From: Aminobacter sp. J41
GTDB lineage: Bacteria > Pseudomonadota > Alphaproteobacteria > Rhizobiales > Rhizobiaceae
Direction: 5' to 3'
NCBI RefSeq assembly: GCF_000526635.1
Contig: NZ_JAGL01000013.1
Coordinates: 34,536-98,535 of the forward strand
DNA: 64,000 nucleotides
In this document: piece by piece, positions 53,399 through 63,018 of the stretch
Layout of the letters: every line of letters starts with the position of its first letter
Position numbering within the stretch: the stretch's first letter is position 1
Notes under the pieces: model-generated
What the model was told of the DNA's origin: nothing
Database searches by the model: none
Seen by the model: only the letters and a program-made list of their open reading frames with translations
Program-made: the position numbers and the translations under genes

Positions 53399-54637
53399 AT
53401 GAAAAAGAACGTCCTCATCATCGGTGCCGGAGGCGTGGCGCAGGTCGTCGCGCACAAGTGTGCCCAGAACAACGATGTGCTTGGCGACATCCATATCGCT
53501 TCGCGCACGCTGGCCAAGTGCGAGGCCATCGTGGCTTCCGTTCGCGAGAAGAATGCTCTCAAGACCGACGGCAAGCTGGAAGCCCACGCGCTGAACGCGC
53601 TGGATGTGGACGCCACGAAGGCGCTGATCGAGAAGACCGGCGCCCAGATCGTCATTAACGTGGGCTCCGCCTTCCTGAACATGTCGGTCATGTCGGCCTG
53701 CATCGCCACCGGTGCTGCCTACATCGACACGGCTATCCACGAGGATCCGCTGAAGATCTGCGAGACCCCGCCGTGGTACGCGAACTACGAGTGGAAGCGT
53801 CGCGAGGAGTGTGAGAAGGCCGGTGTGACGGCTATTCTTGGCGCAGGTTTCGATCCGGGCGTCGTCAACGCCTATGCCAAGCTCGCCCTTGATGAGTACT
53901 TCGACAAGGTCGACTCCATCGACATCGTCGACATCAACGCCGGCAGCCACGGCCGCTGGTTCGCGACCAACTTCGACCCGGAGATCAACTTCCGCGAATT
54001 CACCGGCCAGGTCTGGTCGTGGCAGAACGGTCAGTGGGTCTCGAACAAGATGTTCGAGATCGGCAAGGAGTGGGACCTGCCCGTCGTCGGCAAGCAGAAG
54101 GCCTACATGACCGGCCACGACGAGGTCCACTCGCTGTCGCAAAACCTGGGCGTCCCGAACGTCCGCTTCTGGATGGGCTTCTCGGACCACTACATCAACG
54201 TCTTCACGGTGCTGAAGAACCTCGGCCTGCTTTCCGAGCAGCCGATCAAGACCGCCGAGGGCCTCGAGGTGGTTCCGCTGAAGGTGGTGAAGGCCGTGCT
54301 GCCCGATCCGAGCTCGCTCGCGCCCGACTACACCGGCAAGACTTGCATTGGTGACCTCGTCAAGGGCACCAAGGATGGCAAGGAGCGAGAGGTCTTCATC
54401 TACAACGTCGCGGACCACAAGGAAGCCTACGAGGAAGTCGGCAGCCAGGGCATCTCCTACACCGCCGGCGTTCCGGCCGTCGCCGCGGCGATGTTGATCG
54501 CCACCGGCGAGTGGGACGTGAAGAAGATGGCGAATGTCGAGGACCTGCCGCCGCAGCCGTTCCTCGGCCTCCTAAACAAGATCGGCCTGCCGACCCGGAT
54601 CAAGGACGAGAACGGCGACCGCGATCTCACCTTCTGA
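53399..54637 (+). CDS. carboxynorspermidine/carboxyspermidine dehydrogenase (Lys1-like, saccharopine dehydrogenase family)
   Basis: The 412-residue enzyme has an N-terminal Rossmann motif NVLIIGAGGVAQVVAHK and the saccharopine-dehydrogenase-like second domain with GAGFDPGVVNAYAKLA near residue 160. It condenses putrescine (or diaminopropane) with aspartate semialdehyde and reduces the imine with NADPH, giving the substrate of NspC. I start at ATG 53399 for the usual MKKNVLIIGAG beginning; an ATG at 53381 would add six residues, and the only GGAG lies between the two. A terminator at 54648-54682 closes the operon. Confidence 0.92.
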   Translation: MKKNVLIIGAGGVAQVVAHKCAQNNDVLGDIHIASRTLAKCEAIVASVREKNALKTDGKLEAHALNALDVDATKALIEKTGAQIVINVGSAFLNMSVMSACIATGAAYIDTAIHEDPLKICETPPWYANYEWKRREECEKAGVTAILGAGFDPGVVNAYAKLALDEYFDKVDSIDIVDINAGSHGRWFATNFDPEINFREFTGQVWSWQNGQWVSNKMFEIGKEWDLPVVGKQKAYMTGHDEVHSLSQNLGVPNVRFWMGFSDHYINVFTVLKNLGLLSEQPIKTAEGLEVVPLKVVKAVLPDPSSLAPDYTGKTCIGDLVKGTKDGKEREVFIYNVADHKEAYEEVGSQGISYTAGVPAVAAAMLIATGEWDVKKMANVEDLPPQPFLGLLNKIGLPTRIKDENGDRDLTF

Positions 54638-54647
54638 TGAAATCAGC

Positions 54648-54682
54648 ACGGCCTGGAGCACTCGCCCGGGCCGTTCTTTTTC
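54648..54682 (+). terminator. rho-independent terminator of the polyamine operon
   Basis: A 9-bp stem (54648-54656 with 54666-54674, one G-T) has a 9-nt loop and is followed by TCTTTTTC. It ends the nspC operon 10 bases after the stop. Confidence 0.8.
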
Positions 54683-54746
54683 AAGCCGCTGTGGATGACT
54701 GCGGTTGCGGGGGAACGAAGTCGAAGCAGCGGCATTTGCAGGACAA

Positions 54747-55520
54747 ATGCCAGACCCTTCGCACAACTCTCCGCCACCCATCCTGTCGCCTAGAGGGACC
54801 GCCTTCTTCCTCGACCTCGACGGGACTCTTGCCGAAATAGTCTCCGATCCGCTCGAAGCGCGGGTGGCACAGGAGACGCTCGACGTTCTTGCGCGCCTGC
54901 AGGACGCGACACGCGGCGCCGTTGCCGTCGTGTCGGGGCGCAGCCTCGTCCAGCTTGAAACGATGCTCCATCCGTTGCGACTGCCGATGGCCGGGGTGCA
55001 TGGAGCAGAACTGCGCAACGGCGAGGGCGTGGTCCGACGTGCGGAGGTCGACTCCGATCTCCTCGCAGACATCGTCTCTGCTGTCGTTGAGTTTACATCG
55101 CTACAGCGCGGCCTGCTGGCAGAGGCAAAGTCCGGCGCGGTTGCCCTGCATTATCGCAAGCGTCCGGAGCTCGAAACGATCTGCCGAGACTTTGCACGCG
55201 AGCTTGCCAAGCGCGACCGGCGCATCCGCCTGCTGCCGGGCAAGATGGTGATCGAGCTGACACTGGCGCAGCTCACCAAGGGCGATGCGATCGCCGAGTT
55301 CATGGCGCAGCCCCCTTTTGCCGGGCGCCTGCCCTTTTTCGCCGGTGACGACGTGACCGATGAGGCAGGGTTCGGGATCGTCAACGGGATGCTTGGCGTC
55401 ACGGTCAAGGTTGGGGCGGGAGCGACTTCAGCGAACTACCGCCTCGCCTCCGTGCGCGACGTGACCCGCTACCTCGCACAAGTGCTGGACGACCGGGCCG
55501 CGGGACAGGGAACAGGGTGA
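54747..55520 (+). CDS. otsB: trehalose-6-phosphate phosphatase
   Basis: The 257-residue protein is a HAD-family phosphatase. Motif I is FFLDLDGTLAE with the nucleophilic aspartate near residue 22, motif II VVSGRSL near residue 58, and motif III/IV FAGDDVTDEAGF near residue 199. It removes phosphate from trehalose-6-phosphate. I start at ATG 54747, with CAGGAC upstream; an in-frame TTG at 54705 would add 14 residues. It precedes otsA by 79 bases, the common otsB-otsA order in rhizobia, making the osmolyte trehalose. Confidence 0.92.
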   Translation: MPDPSHNSPPPILSPRGTAFFLDLDGTLAEIVSDPLEARVAQETLDVLARLQDATRGAVAVVSGRSLVQLETMLHPLRLPMAGVHGAELRNGEGVVRRAEVDSDLLADIVSAVVEFTSLQRGLLAEAKSGAVALHYRKRPELETICRDFARELAKRDRRIRLLPGKMVIELTLAQLTKGDAIAEFMAQPPFAGRLPFFAGDDVTDEAGFGIVNGMLGVTVKVGAGATSANYRLASVRDVTRYLAQVLDDRAAGQGTG

Positions 55521-55599
55521 ACGTTGAGATTGTTGGCGCTGATGAAGAAGGGTCCGGTCTCGCTTCGATGATCGCAGGCCCGCGGGGATAGCTGAAATA

Positions 55600-57033
55600 A
55601 TGAGCAGGCTTGTCATCGTATCCAATCGCGTTGCTGACCTTCGGGCAGGTGCCCATTCCGGCGGGCTCGCGGTCGGGCTTGCCGATGCGCTGAAGGAGCG
55701 CGGAGGCATCTGGTTCGGCTGGGATGGCGAGGAAGACGGAACGACCGGGGCAGAGCCGCAGGTAGAGACCATCGGCAAGGTTGAACGCATTGCTGCTTCG
55801 CTGTCTGCCGAGGACCTCGCCAACTACTACCTCGGCTACGCCAACAGCGTCCTATGGCCGATGTTTCACTACCGGCTCGACCTCGTCGGCTACCAGACGG
55901 AATTTTCGGAGAGCTACTGGCGCGTTAACGAGACCTTCGCGCGGCAGCTCATGCGGTTCCTGAACCCCGACGACCTCATTTGGGTGCACGACTACCATCT
56001 CATCCCGCTCGCCGGATTTTTGCGTCAGCTCGGCTGCCGGCAGAAGATCGGTTTCTTCCTGCACATCCCCTTCCCGCCGAGCGACCTGCTTTCGGCCGCG
56101 CCGGAACACACGCGGCTGGTGGATGCGTTGCTCAACTACGACCTGATCGGCTTCCAGACACAGACCGACGTCAACAATCTCAGGCACTACCTGGTCGAAA
56201 GTGCCACCGCGGAGCAGCTGGATGAAAACACGTTCAGCTTCGGCGACCGGATCCTGCGTATCGACCGGTTCCCGATAGGGATCGACGCGGCGGGTTTTGC
56301 CGACATGGCGATTGAAGCCGATGATGAAGTTGTGATGGATCAGATGCGGCGCAGGATCCTGGGCCGCCGGCAGATCATCGGCGTCGACCGGCTCGACTAT
56401 TCCAAGGGCCTGCCGGAACGGTTCAAAGCATTCGGGCGGCTGCTCGAACAGCATCCGGAGCTTTCGAAGAAGGTCAGCTTTCTGCAGGTCGCCTCCCCTA
56501 CTCGCGAGGCGGTTGATGCCTATGCGGACATCCGCATCGAACTCGAAACTCTCACCGGTTCGATCAACGGCCGCTTCGCCGACTTCAACTGGACGCCGCT
56601 GCGCTACATCAATCGCGCCATCCCGCGTGAGGTTCTGGCGCCGCTCTATCGCGGCAGCCAGGTGGGTTTTGTCACGCCGCTACGTGACGGCATGAACCTG
56701 GTCGCCAAGGAATATGTCGCCGCGCAGAAGCCGAGCGACCCGGGCGTTCTGGTCTTGTCACAGTTCGCTGGCGCGGCGGAAGAGCTAACCGAGGCCCTTA
56801 TCGTCAACCCGTACGACATCGACGAGATGGCGCGCCAGCTGCATCGTGCCCTCGAAATGCCGTTGGACGAGCGGCGCGAGCGCCACGCAGCGCTGCGCCA
56901 AAAAGTGTTCCAGCAGGACGCGCGCGCCTGGCTGAATTCGTTCCTGAACGTGCTCGAAGGGGCTGGTGCTGCTCCGGCCAAAGACCTCGCCGATCAGGTC
57001 CTTCCGGGCGAGCGCACCGCGCAAAGCAGCTAG
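55600..57033 (+). CDS. otsA: trehalose-6-phosphate synthase
   Basis: The 477-residue glycosyltransferase (GT20) has the N-terminal SNRVADLRAGAHSGGLAVGL glucose-phosphate loop. It also has IWVHDYHLIPLAGFLR near residue 127 and the UDP-glucose site with RLDYSKGLPERFKA near residue 262. The C-terminal region includes RDGMNLVAKEYVA near residue 364. It joins UDP-glucose and glucose-6-phosphate to trehalose-6-phosphate in the cytoplasm. Its TAG stop shares the bases CTAG with the stop of the convergent GH15 gene. Confidence 0.94.
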   Translation: MSRLVIVSNRVADLRAGAHSGGLAVGLADALKERGGIWFGWDGEEDGTTGAEPQVETIGKVERIAASLSAEDLANYYLGYANSVLWPMFHYRLDLVGYQTEFSESYWRVNETFARQLMRFLNPDDLIWVHDYHLIPLAGFLRQLGCRQKIGFFLHIPFPPSDLLSAAPEHTRLVDALLNYDLIGFQTQTDVNNLRHYLVESATAEQLDENTFSFGDRILRIDRFPIGIDAAGFADMAIEADDEVVMDQMRRRILGRRQIIGVDRLDYSKGLPERFKAFGRLLEQHPELSKKVSFLQVASPTREAVDAYADIRIELETLTGSINGRFADFNWTPLRYINRAIPREVLAPLYRGSQVGFVTPLRDGMNLVAKEYVAAQKPSDPGVLVLSQFAGAAEELTEALIVNPYDIDEMARQLHRALEMPLDERRERHAALRQKVFQQDARAWLNSFLNVLEGAGAAPAKDLADQVLPGERTAQSS

Positions 57034-58829
57034 AGTACGTCTTCCCAGCGCCGCGACAGGTGCATCGCCGCGTAGATCAGGCCGACCATCGAATAGGTCT
57101 GCGGGAAGTTGCCCCACAACTCGCCTGTGTCCACGTGCAGGCCCTCCGATAAGAGGCCAAGGTGGTTGCGGCGCGAGAGGACGTCTTCGAAGATCTGCCG
57201 CGCGTCGGCGTGGCGCCCGGCGCGTGCAAGAGCGTCGATCAGCCAGAATGTACAGGCGGTGAACGCCGTTTCCGGCTCGCCAAAATCGTCGGGCGTGCGG
57301 TAGCGATAAAGGTGGTTGCCGAAGCGCAGGTGCTGCTCGCACGCATGCAGGGTTGCGAGGAAGCGCGGATCGTGCGCCGGCAGGAAGCCAAGCTCCGCAA
57401 TCATCAGCAGGCTTGCATCGAGGTCCTTGCCGCCGAAACTCGAGACGAAGCTTTGCAATTCTTCGTTCCATGCCTGCTCTAGGATGCCGGTATGAATGCG
57501 ATCGGCGTGACCGCGCCAGTATGCTGTGCGTTTGGTGAGGCCGAGCCGGGCTCCGATCTTGGCGAGCCGGTCGCACGCTGCCCAGCACATGATTGCCGAA
57601 TGGGTGTGGATCGCGCCGCGCGTGCGGAATTCCCACAGTCCGGCGTCCGTCTGGTTCCATCGGTTGGCTGCCTGCTCGCCAAGCCGCTCCAGCCGCTCGT
57701 AGAGGGCTAGCCCGCCCATGGTCGGCAGCCGCTCGTCAAAGAAACACTGGGTGATCGCCAGGATGACGGAACCGTAGCCGTCGTTCTGAACTTGCGTGTA
57801 GGCGGCATTGCCCCGGCGGACCGGGCCATACCCGCGATAACCTGGCAGCCCGTCAACAATCACCTCATCGACCCGCCGCTCCAGGCCGAGGCCAAACAGC
57901 GGTTGCAGGTAGCCGTCCGGTGAACTCGCGGCGATATTGGAGACATAGGCGAGATAGTCTTCCATCGTCTTGGTCGCGCCGAGCAGGTTCAGCGCCTTGA
58001 CGGTAAAGTAGGAGTCACGCAGCCAGCAGAAGCGGTAGTCCCAGGTCCGGCCGCTCGCGCCGTATTCGGGAATCGAGGTCGTCAGTGCGGCGACGATGCC
58101 GCCGGTCTCCTCGTTCGAGCAGAGCTTCAGAGTTATCGCCGAGCGGATGACAACGTCCTGGTAGTCGATAGGCACAGAGAGGTAGCGGACCCATTCGAAC
58201 CAGTAGTCCTGCGTCTCTTCCAGGAACCGGCGTGCGAGCTGGACAGGGCCCTCTGAAAGCCGCTCGTCGGGGCCGAGCAAGAACGCGTATGGGCGATCAA
58301 CCAGAAAAGGGCGGCTGCGCTCGATGAACTCCACAGGCGCGTTCGTGGTCAGGCGAAGTACCTGATCGCCCAGCAGGTAGCGGATGTGGCTGGTGCCCCT
58401 CGTTGTGTCGGGCACCGCAGCGCCATAGTCCTGGAGCGGTCGCACGCGCATCGTCATGCGTGGTGAGCCCTCGATCGGCTCGACCAGCCGGACGATCATC
58501 TGCGGCCGGAAGATGCGACCGGCCGATTTGAAGCGCGGCGCGAAGTCGGTGATCCGCAGGCGGCTGCCATCGTCGTCCGTCAGGATGGTTTCGATAATGG
58601 CGGTGTTGCGCAGGTATCTCTGCTCGCTGTGGGCTAGCCGCTCCAGCGAGATCGTCCATGCGCCCTCCCCCTGATCCCCATTGCGCAGCAGGCTGCAGAA
58701 AACCGGATCACCGTCCATGCGTGGCGCGCACATCCAGACGATGCTGGCGTTGCGGTCTACCAGCGCAGCGGCCGCCGCGTTGCCGATCACGCCGAGATCG
58801 AGGGTGGAGGTTGCGGGACCTGCGGTCAT
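57030..58829 (-). CDS. glycoside hydrolase family 15 protein (trehalase/glucoamylase type)
   Basis: The 599-residue protein has an N-terminal beta-rich domain and a C-terminal alpha/alpha-barrel of GH15. The signature YRFCWLRDSYFTVKALNLLG lies near residue 268. The gene is often next to otsBA in rhizobia, and some members of this subgroup are trehalases, so it may degrade the product of the adjacent genes or a related glucan. No signal peptide is visible, so it is cytoplasmic. I start at ATG 58829, with AAAGGAAAAGG upstream. The gene overlaps the otsA end by 4 bases (57030-57033). Confidence 0.87.
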   Translation of the reverse strand: MTAGPATSTLDLGVIGNAAAAALVDRNASIVWMCAPRMDGDPVFCSLLRNGDQGEGAWTISLERLAHSEQRYLRNTAIIETILTDDDGSRLRITDFAPRFKSAGRIFRPQMIVRLVEPIEGSPRMTMRVRPLQDYGAAVPDTTRGTSHIRYLLGDQVLRLTTNAPVEFIERSRPFLVDRPYAFLLGPDERLSEGPVQLARRFLEETQDYWFEWVRYLSVPIDYQDVVIRSAITLKLCSNEETGGIVAALTTSIPEYGASGRTWDYRFCWLRDSYFTVKALNLLGATKTMEDYLAYVSNIAASSPDGYLQPLFGLGLERRVDEVIVDGLPGYRGYGPVRRGNAAYTQVQNDGYGSVILAITQCFFDERLPTMGGLALYERLERLGEQAANRWNQTDAGLWEFRTRGAIHTHSAIMCWAACDRLAKIGARLGLTKRTAYWRGHADRIHTGILEQAWNEELQSFVSSFGGKDLDASLLMIAELGFLPAHDPRFLATLHACEQHLRFGNHLYRYRTPDDFGEPETAFTACTFWLIDALARAGRHADARQIFEDVLSRRNHLGLLSEGLHVDTGELWGNFPQTYSMVGLIYAAMHLSRRWEDVL

Positions 58830-58910
58830 GCCTTTTCCTTTCAGCTGGGGGCGCTGCAAAATCTGCGTGGAGAGGCTGGCGAAAGCTAGCCGAATTCTTA
58901 AGCTGGGCAG

Positions 58911-59495
58911 CTATTCGTGCTGCCCCAGCGGAAACGGCTTCGAAATGAAGCGGGAGCCGGCAAGACCGAACCGCCATGGCTGTTCGACGGCGCGCGAGAT
59001 GCCGATGCGCGGACCGCAAGCGACAGGATGCGGTCGGGCAGGCAAGCGCAGCTGAAATGGAGCGCCCTGCAGTGACCGCCCGTTCAGCGAAATGTCGACG
59101 GCGAGCGCCTGGCATAACCGCCCCGGGCCCGCAGCCAGCAGGCGCAATTTCTCCATGCCGCGGCGCACCTGCATGTGCTCGATACCGGAAGTCGGCTCCA
59201 GCGCGCGCAGGAGCACGGCACTGCCCGGTTCACACACCACATTGAGACACCAGTGGATGCCGTAGGAGCGATAGACGTAAGCGGTCCCGGGATCGCCGAA
59301 CATCGCGGCGTTGCGCGCAGTCTTGCCGCTAAAACTATGTGACGCCGGATCATCCGGCGTATAGGCTTCCGTCTCGACGATGATGCCCCCTACTCCGTCT
59401 ACGAGAAGTTGGAAGCCGATCAGCTCCCGTGCCACCGACACGGCGTCGCGAGCGAAGAAGTCGGCGGGAGGAGCAAGCGAGGGAAGTTCTGTCAT
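58911..59495 (-). CDS. DNA-3-methyladenine glycosylase (AAG/MPG family)
   Basis: The 194-residue protein matches the Aag/Mpg fold. It has the catalytic glutamate region [18 protein letters not shown] near residue 38, [23 protein letters not shown] in outline near residue 57, and the conserved [12 protein letters not shown] near residue 79. It excises alkylated and deaminated purines in base excision repair. I start at ATG 59495 ([17 protein letters not shown]); a much longer open frame upstream has arginine- and cysteine-rich shadow composition. The ribosome site is weak. Length fits the bacterial family (about 200 residues). Confidence 0.9.
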   Translation of the reverse strand: MTELPSLAPPADFFARDAVSVARELIGFQLLVDGVGGIIVETEAYTPDDPASHSFSGKTARNAAMFGDPGTAYVYRSYGIHWCLNVVCEPGSAVLLRALEPTSGIEHMQVRRGMEKLRLLAAGPGRLCQALAVDISLNGRSLQGAPFQLRLPARPHPVACGPRIGISRAVEQPWRFGLAGSRFISKPFPLGQHE

Positions 59496-59563
59496 GGAAG
59501 GCAAAGCGCTGAATCCGCTCCTCAACCTGTTTGCTGTGGGATCGTTCCGCGCCCTCCCTTTCG

Positions 59564-60967
59564 CTAGTCCTGCTTCGCAGGCAGGGTTGCACCGAGGATG
59601 CAGCAGGCGACCATCACCGCAGCGGCGAGACCGTACACGCCCGTAAATGCATGGGCAAATTCGGCTGGACCCAGATCGGCTGCGGCAGCGCTGCCCTCCG
59701 AAGGCAGACGCTGGTTGAGTATCGAGCCATAGAGTGAGGTTGCGACCGCAGCACCCGCGATCCGGAACAGGCTCACCGCACCGGTCGTTGAGCCGAGGTC
59801 CTTCTTTGGGGCATGTAATTGTGCCAGCAGCGTCGGCACCTGCTGTCCAAGACCGCTGGTGAGGCCGAGGCCGGCGAAAAGAACTCCCAAAACCCAAAGC
59901 GGCTGGCCAGCCGGCAGGAAGGCAAGCAGCAGGAACATCACCGCGCATCCGGCAAGGCCAAGGCACATCACCTTGCGGTACTGGCCGGTGCGCGAGATCC
60001 AGCGGCCGCTGACCAGCGACCCAGCTGAAATGCCCAGCATCAGCACGATGAAGAAGGAGCCGGCCGCCGAGGGTGCCAGGCCGGTGGTCTTCTGCAGGTA
60101 GAGTGCGTGGAAGTTGGCAAGGCCAAGCGCAATCGAGCCGGCACCCACCGAAATGGCGAGCAGTTTCCAGATCACTCTATGCCTGAGGATCGACAGCGCG
60201 ATGATTGGCTCTGGCGCGCGCCGCTCGGCCCAGACGAACACGAAAGAAAGGATGATCAGACCTACGAGCAGGGCAATGGCTGGCTGTGCGGTGAAGCTTC
60301 CGAACAGCTGCGGGCTGTCGGACCAGATGACGAGGCAGGTGACGAGTGCGGCGATCACCGTGCCGCCAAGATAGTCGATCTTCGGCTTGCGGCCCGTCGG
60401 CTGGTCTGGCAGCACCTTGATCAGCAGCACGAGCGCAACCCCGCCGAGCGGCAAGTTCGCGAGGAAGATCGAACGCCACCCCCAATACTCCGTCATCACG
60501 CCGCCCAGGACCGGGCCGACGGCAGCGGACAAGAGCAGGACCAAGCTCGAGAAGCTCTGGTACCTGGCTCGCTCGCGTGGCTCAAAGAGGTCACTGGTGA
60601 CGGCGAAGACCGAGACAATGATGCCCCCTGCCCCGAGTCCCTGGAAAAGGCGCGCGGCGATCAAGCTGTTCATCGACGGAGCAACGCCGCAGGCAAGCGA
60701 GCCGAGCAGGAAAATCACCACTGCCGCGAGGAGCACCGTCTTGCGGCCAAACAGGTCGCCCAGCTTGCCGGAAATCGGCATCACAGCGCTGTGGGTGATC
60801 AGGTACGACGCCGCAACCCAGCTGTACTGCTCAATGCCGCCGAACTCCTGCACGATAGTTGGCAAGGCCGTCGCGACGATCTGGCTGTCGAGCATCGCAA
60901 GAAATGCGCAGCACATGAGGACGGCGAAGATGGTCCGCTTGGCCGAGGCGGAAAGTTCTTGGGGCAT
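59564..60967 (-). CDS. MFS drug transporter, DHA2 (14-helix) family
   Basis: The 467-residue protein has 14 hydrophobic segments. The DHA2 motifs are [15 protein letters not shown] in spirit (here [14 protein letters not shown] near residue 25) and the loop 2-3 motif [11 protein letters not shown] near residue 66. It exports hydrophobic drugs or related compounds with protons. It is divergent from a MarR regulator gene with about 110 bases between starts, the usual layout for an exporter under MarR control. Confidence 0.91.
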   Translation of the reverse strand: MPQELSASAKRTIFAVLMCCAFLAMLDSQIVATALPTIVQEFGGIEQYSWVAASYLITHSAVMPISGKLGDLFGRKTVLLAAVVIFLLGSLACGVAPSMNSLIAARLFQGLGAGGIIVSVFAVTSDLFEPRERARYQSFSSLVLLLSAAVGPVLGGVMTEYWGWRSIFLANLPLGGVALVLLIKVLPDQPTGRKPKIDYLGGTVIAALVTCLVIWSDSPQLFGSFTAQPAIALLVGLIILSFVFVWAERRAPEPIIALSILRHRVIWKLLAISVGAGSIALGLANFHALYLQKTTGLAPSAAGSFFIVLMLGISAGSLVSGRWISRTGQYRKVMCLGLAGCAVMFLLLAFLPAGQPLWVLGVLFAGLGLTSGLGQQVPTLLAQLHAPKKDLGSTTGAVSLFRIAGAAVATSLYGSILNQRLPSEGSAAAADLGPAEFAHAFTGVYGLAAAVMVACCILGATLPAKQD

Positions 60968-61093
60968 GGTCTTAGAAGATCGTGCTTGAAGTCTGAAAAG
61001 GTCTGAAAGGCGGAAATGGTGCGGCAGTAGCAGATGGGCCGGTCATGCGGACGTGATCACAGCCCTGTTGCCTAGGCTGTGAGCCTCGTCTAT

Positions 61094-61570
61094 ATGCATG
61101 ACATGTCATCTATCGTCAAATCTCTCGACCGCCACTTCGGTGCGACGGGCCGTGACCGGCTCGGGCGTCTCTTCGGGGGCGTACTGCGGAGGTGGCGGCG
61201 CCATGTTGACGAGGTGTTCCGGGAGGAGGGGTTTACCGAAGGGACCCGGGCGCCGTTGATCCTGCTCTACGATCTTGATGAGCCCGTGCGGCAGAAACAT
61301 CTCGCCGATGAACTCGGCCTCGATCCGACCGCGCTTGTCAGAGTCATCGGCGTCCTGTCGCGCCGCGGCCTGGTCGAGTGCATCGCCGACCCGGCGGACA
61401 GGCGCGGCAAACTGATTTCGCTCACGCAAGCCGGTAGGGAGTGCGCCCAGCGGCTGATTGGGCAGATCGTCGAGATCGAAAGGCGTCTGTTTTCAGACGT
61501 GACCGATGACGAACTCGCCGTCGTTCGGACAGTGTTTGCAAAGGTGATGGCGCGGCTTGCCAGCGGCTGA
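61094..61570 (+). CDS. MarR-family transcriptional regulator
   Basis: The 158-residue protein has the MarR winged-helix domain (about residues 30-140) with QKHLADELGLDPTALVRVIGVLSRRGLV as recognition region, given here in outline, and the wing motif DPADRRGKLISLT near residue 102. The start is uncertain: GTG 61079, ATG 61094 and ATG 61103 are in frame and none has a clear ribosome site, so the mRNA may be leaderless. A perfect palindrome overlaps the start region. It probably represses itself and the divergent DHA2 exporter, and possibly the following exporter 65 bases downstream. Confidence 0.88.
   Translation: MHDMSSIVKSLDRHFGATGRDRLGRLFGGVLRRWRRHVDEVFREEGFTEGTRAPLILLYDLDEPVRQKHLADELGLDPTALVRVIGVLSRRGLVECIADPADRRGKLISLTQAGRECAQRLIGQIVEIERRLFSDVTDDELAVVRTVFAKVMARLASG
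61098..61109. promoter_or_regulatory. ATGACATGTCAT palindrome, possible MarR operator
   Basis: A perfect 12-bp palindrome overlaps the candidate ATG starts of the marR-like gene (ATG 61103 lies inside it). MarR dimers bind such sites. If it is the operator, the true start is probably downstream of, or overlapping, the promoter, as in a leaderless gene. Confidence 0.45.
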
Positions 61571-61635
61571 ACACCTGCATGCCGGTTCGGCCGGCTCTTC
61601 CCGTTTTCAGTTTCCTCCTTTTCCTTCCTGGTACC

Positions 61636-62826
61636 ATGTCCCAACCTGCTTCGCGTTCCGACGCACCTGTCCGCGTTTCGCTCGCCCTGCTCGTACTGAT
61701 CGCCTTCAGCGGCACGCTCGCCATGCACATCTTCGTGCCGGCCCTGCCGCGCGCCGCCGAGGCGCTGGCGACGGACGGCCCGACCATCCAGCTCACCGTC
61801 ACCATCTACATTCTCGGCCTTGCGATCGGCCAGCTGGTCTACGGCTCGCTTGCCGACGCCTTCGGGCGCCGCCGCGCGGTGCTAATCGGCCTCTCCGTCT
61901 TTCTCGCGGGCTCCGTCGGCTGCTTTCTTGCCCCGAGTGTCGAACTGCTGCTGGTCGCACGTCTCGTTCAGGCACTCGGCGGCGCGGGCGGGCTTTCGCT
62001 CACGCGCGTTATCGTTGCCGATACCAATAAGGGCGCGGCAGCAACGCGCAACATCGCTGTCCTGAACATGATCCTGCTGATCGGCCCGGGTGTCGCGCCG
62101 GTCGTTGGTGCCCAGATCGCCGAACTGCTCGGCTGGCGCACGACCTTCATCTTCCTGTCGCTGATGGGGCTTACCGCGATTGCTCTTTCGGCCGTCGGGC
62201 TGCCCGAGACAGGCAATCCGACCGGCACATTCAGCCTCGGTCGCATGGCCGCCGACTTTGTCGGGCTCGTCCGCAACCGCAATTATCTGCAGTCGGCTGT
62301 TGGCGGCGCGCTGGGCTCGACGGCCTGCTACGCTTACTTCGTCTCTGCGCCCTTCATCCTGCACAGCGAGATGGGGCTCAGCATTCAGGCTGTCGGCTAC
62401 AGCGTCGGGGGCACGCTCGGCGCGGCTGCGCTGGGGACGATGCTCACGCGCTCGATCGTCGGGAAGTTCAGCAACAAAATGATTTCTCTGACCTTCTCCA
62501 TGATCGGCGTTGCCGCCGGCCTTATTTTCCTCGCCGGTGCGATCGGGGATTTCCTTAATCCGGTGCTGGTAATCACCTTGAGCTGCATCGTGCTGTTTTC
62601 CGCCGGCGCGCTTGGGCCGGTTTCGGTCGGCATGACCCTGAGCGACGCGGGGCCAATGGTCGCCGCCGCCTCAGGTGTTTATGGCTGCTTCCAGATGACG
62701 GTCGGCGTGATCTGCAGCTTCCTCGCCGGACTGTTCATCGACCACGAACTCGGCTGCGGCGTGATCCTCACCGCGGCCTATGTGATCTGTTGGTTGCTGT
62801 TCTTCCTGCGCTACAGGCGGGGCTGA
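61636..62826 (+). CDS. MFS drug transporter, Bcr/CflA (DHA1, 12-helix) family
   Basis: The 396-residue protein has 12 hydrophobic segments. It carries LAMHIFVPALPRAAEALAT near residue 27 and the loop 2-3 motif GSLADAFGRRRAVLIG near residue 70, and resembles Bcr/CflA exporters. I use ATG 61636 (MSQPASRSDAP), which gives a normal cytoplasmic N-terminus; ATG 61579 would add 19 hydrophobic residues and neither has a clear ribosome site. It follows the MarR gene and may belong to its transcript. Confidence 0.87.
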   Translation: MSQPASRSDAPVRVSLALLVLIAFSGTLAMHIFVPALPRAAEALATDGPTIQLTVTIYILGLAIGQLVYGSLADAFGRRRAVLIGLSVFLAGSVGCFLAPSVELLLVARLVQALGGAGGLSLTRVIVADTNKGAAATRNIAVLNMILLIGPGVAPVVGAQIAELLGWRTTFIFLSLMGLTAIALSAVGLPETGNPTGTFSLGRMAADFVGLVRNRNYLQSAVGGALGSTACYAYFVSAPFILHSEMGLSIQAVGYSVGGTLGAAALGTMLTRSIVGKFSNKMISLTFSMIGVAAGLIFLAGAIGDFLNPVLVITLSCIVLFSAGALGPVSVGMTLSDAGPMVAAASGVYGCFQMTVGVICSFLAGLFIDHELGCGVILTAAYVICWLLFFLRYRRG

Positions 62827-62945
62827 AAGCGGTCGGACCACATCGATGGTTGGGTCTTCCTTGAGGAGACTCAGTAGCTAGCAAGAGGAGTGCCCCGAGC
62901 TTCATGGTTCCCTCCCCTGCTCTCCCCTCCCCTACCCTGCCGGCG

Positions 62946-62957
62946 ACTAATATTAGT
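62946..62957. repeat. ACTAATATTAGT palindrome
   Basis: A perfect 12-bp AT-rich palindrome lies in an otherwise GC-rich spacer. It could be a protein binding site, but no adjacent gene start explains it. Confidence 0.5.
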
Positions 62958-63018
62958 GACGGCTAATGGAGAGGGTTTGCGTTGTTACTCGCCACTGCTG
63001 GATTGTTGGCAGCGTTCC

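Noticed and set aside
53045..54418. 457-residue open frame on the minus strand
   Set aside because: It is opposite nspC and the dehydrogenase, which have unmistakable motifs. The composition (Val, Asp, Arg, His) is that of a shadow frame.
59496..59966. long N-terminal extension of the 3-methyladenine glycosylase frame
   Set aside because: The extension reads backwards through the end of the DHA2 exporter with Cys/Arg-rich content, while the family length fits a start at 59495.
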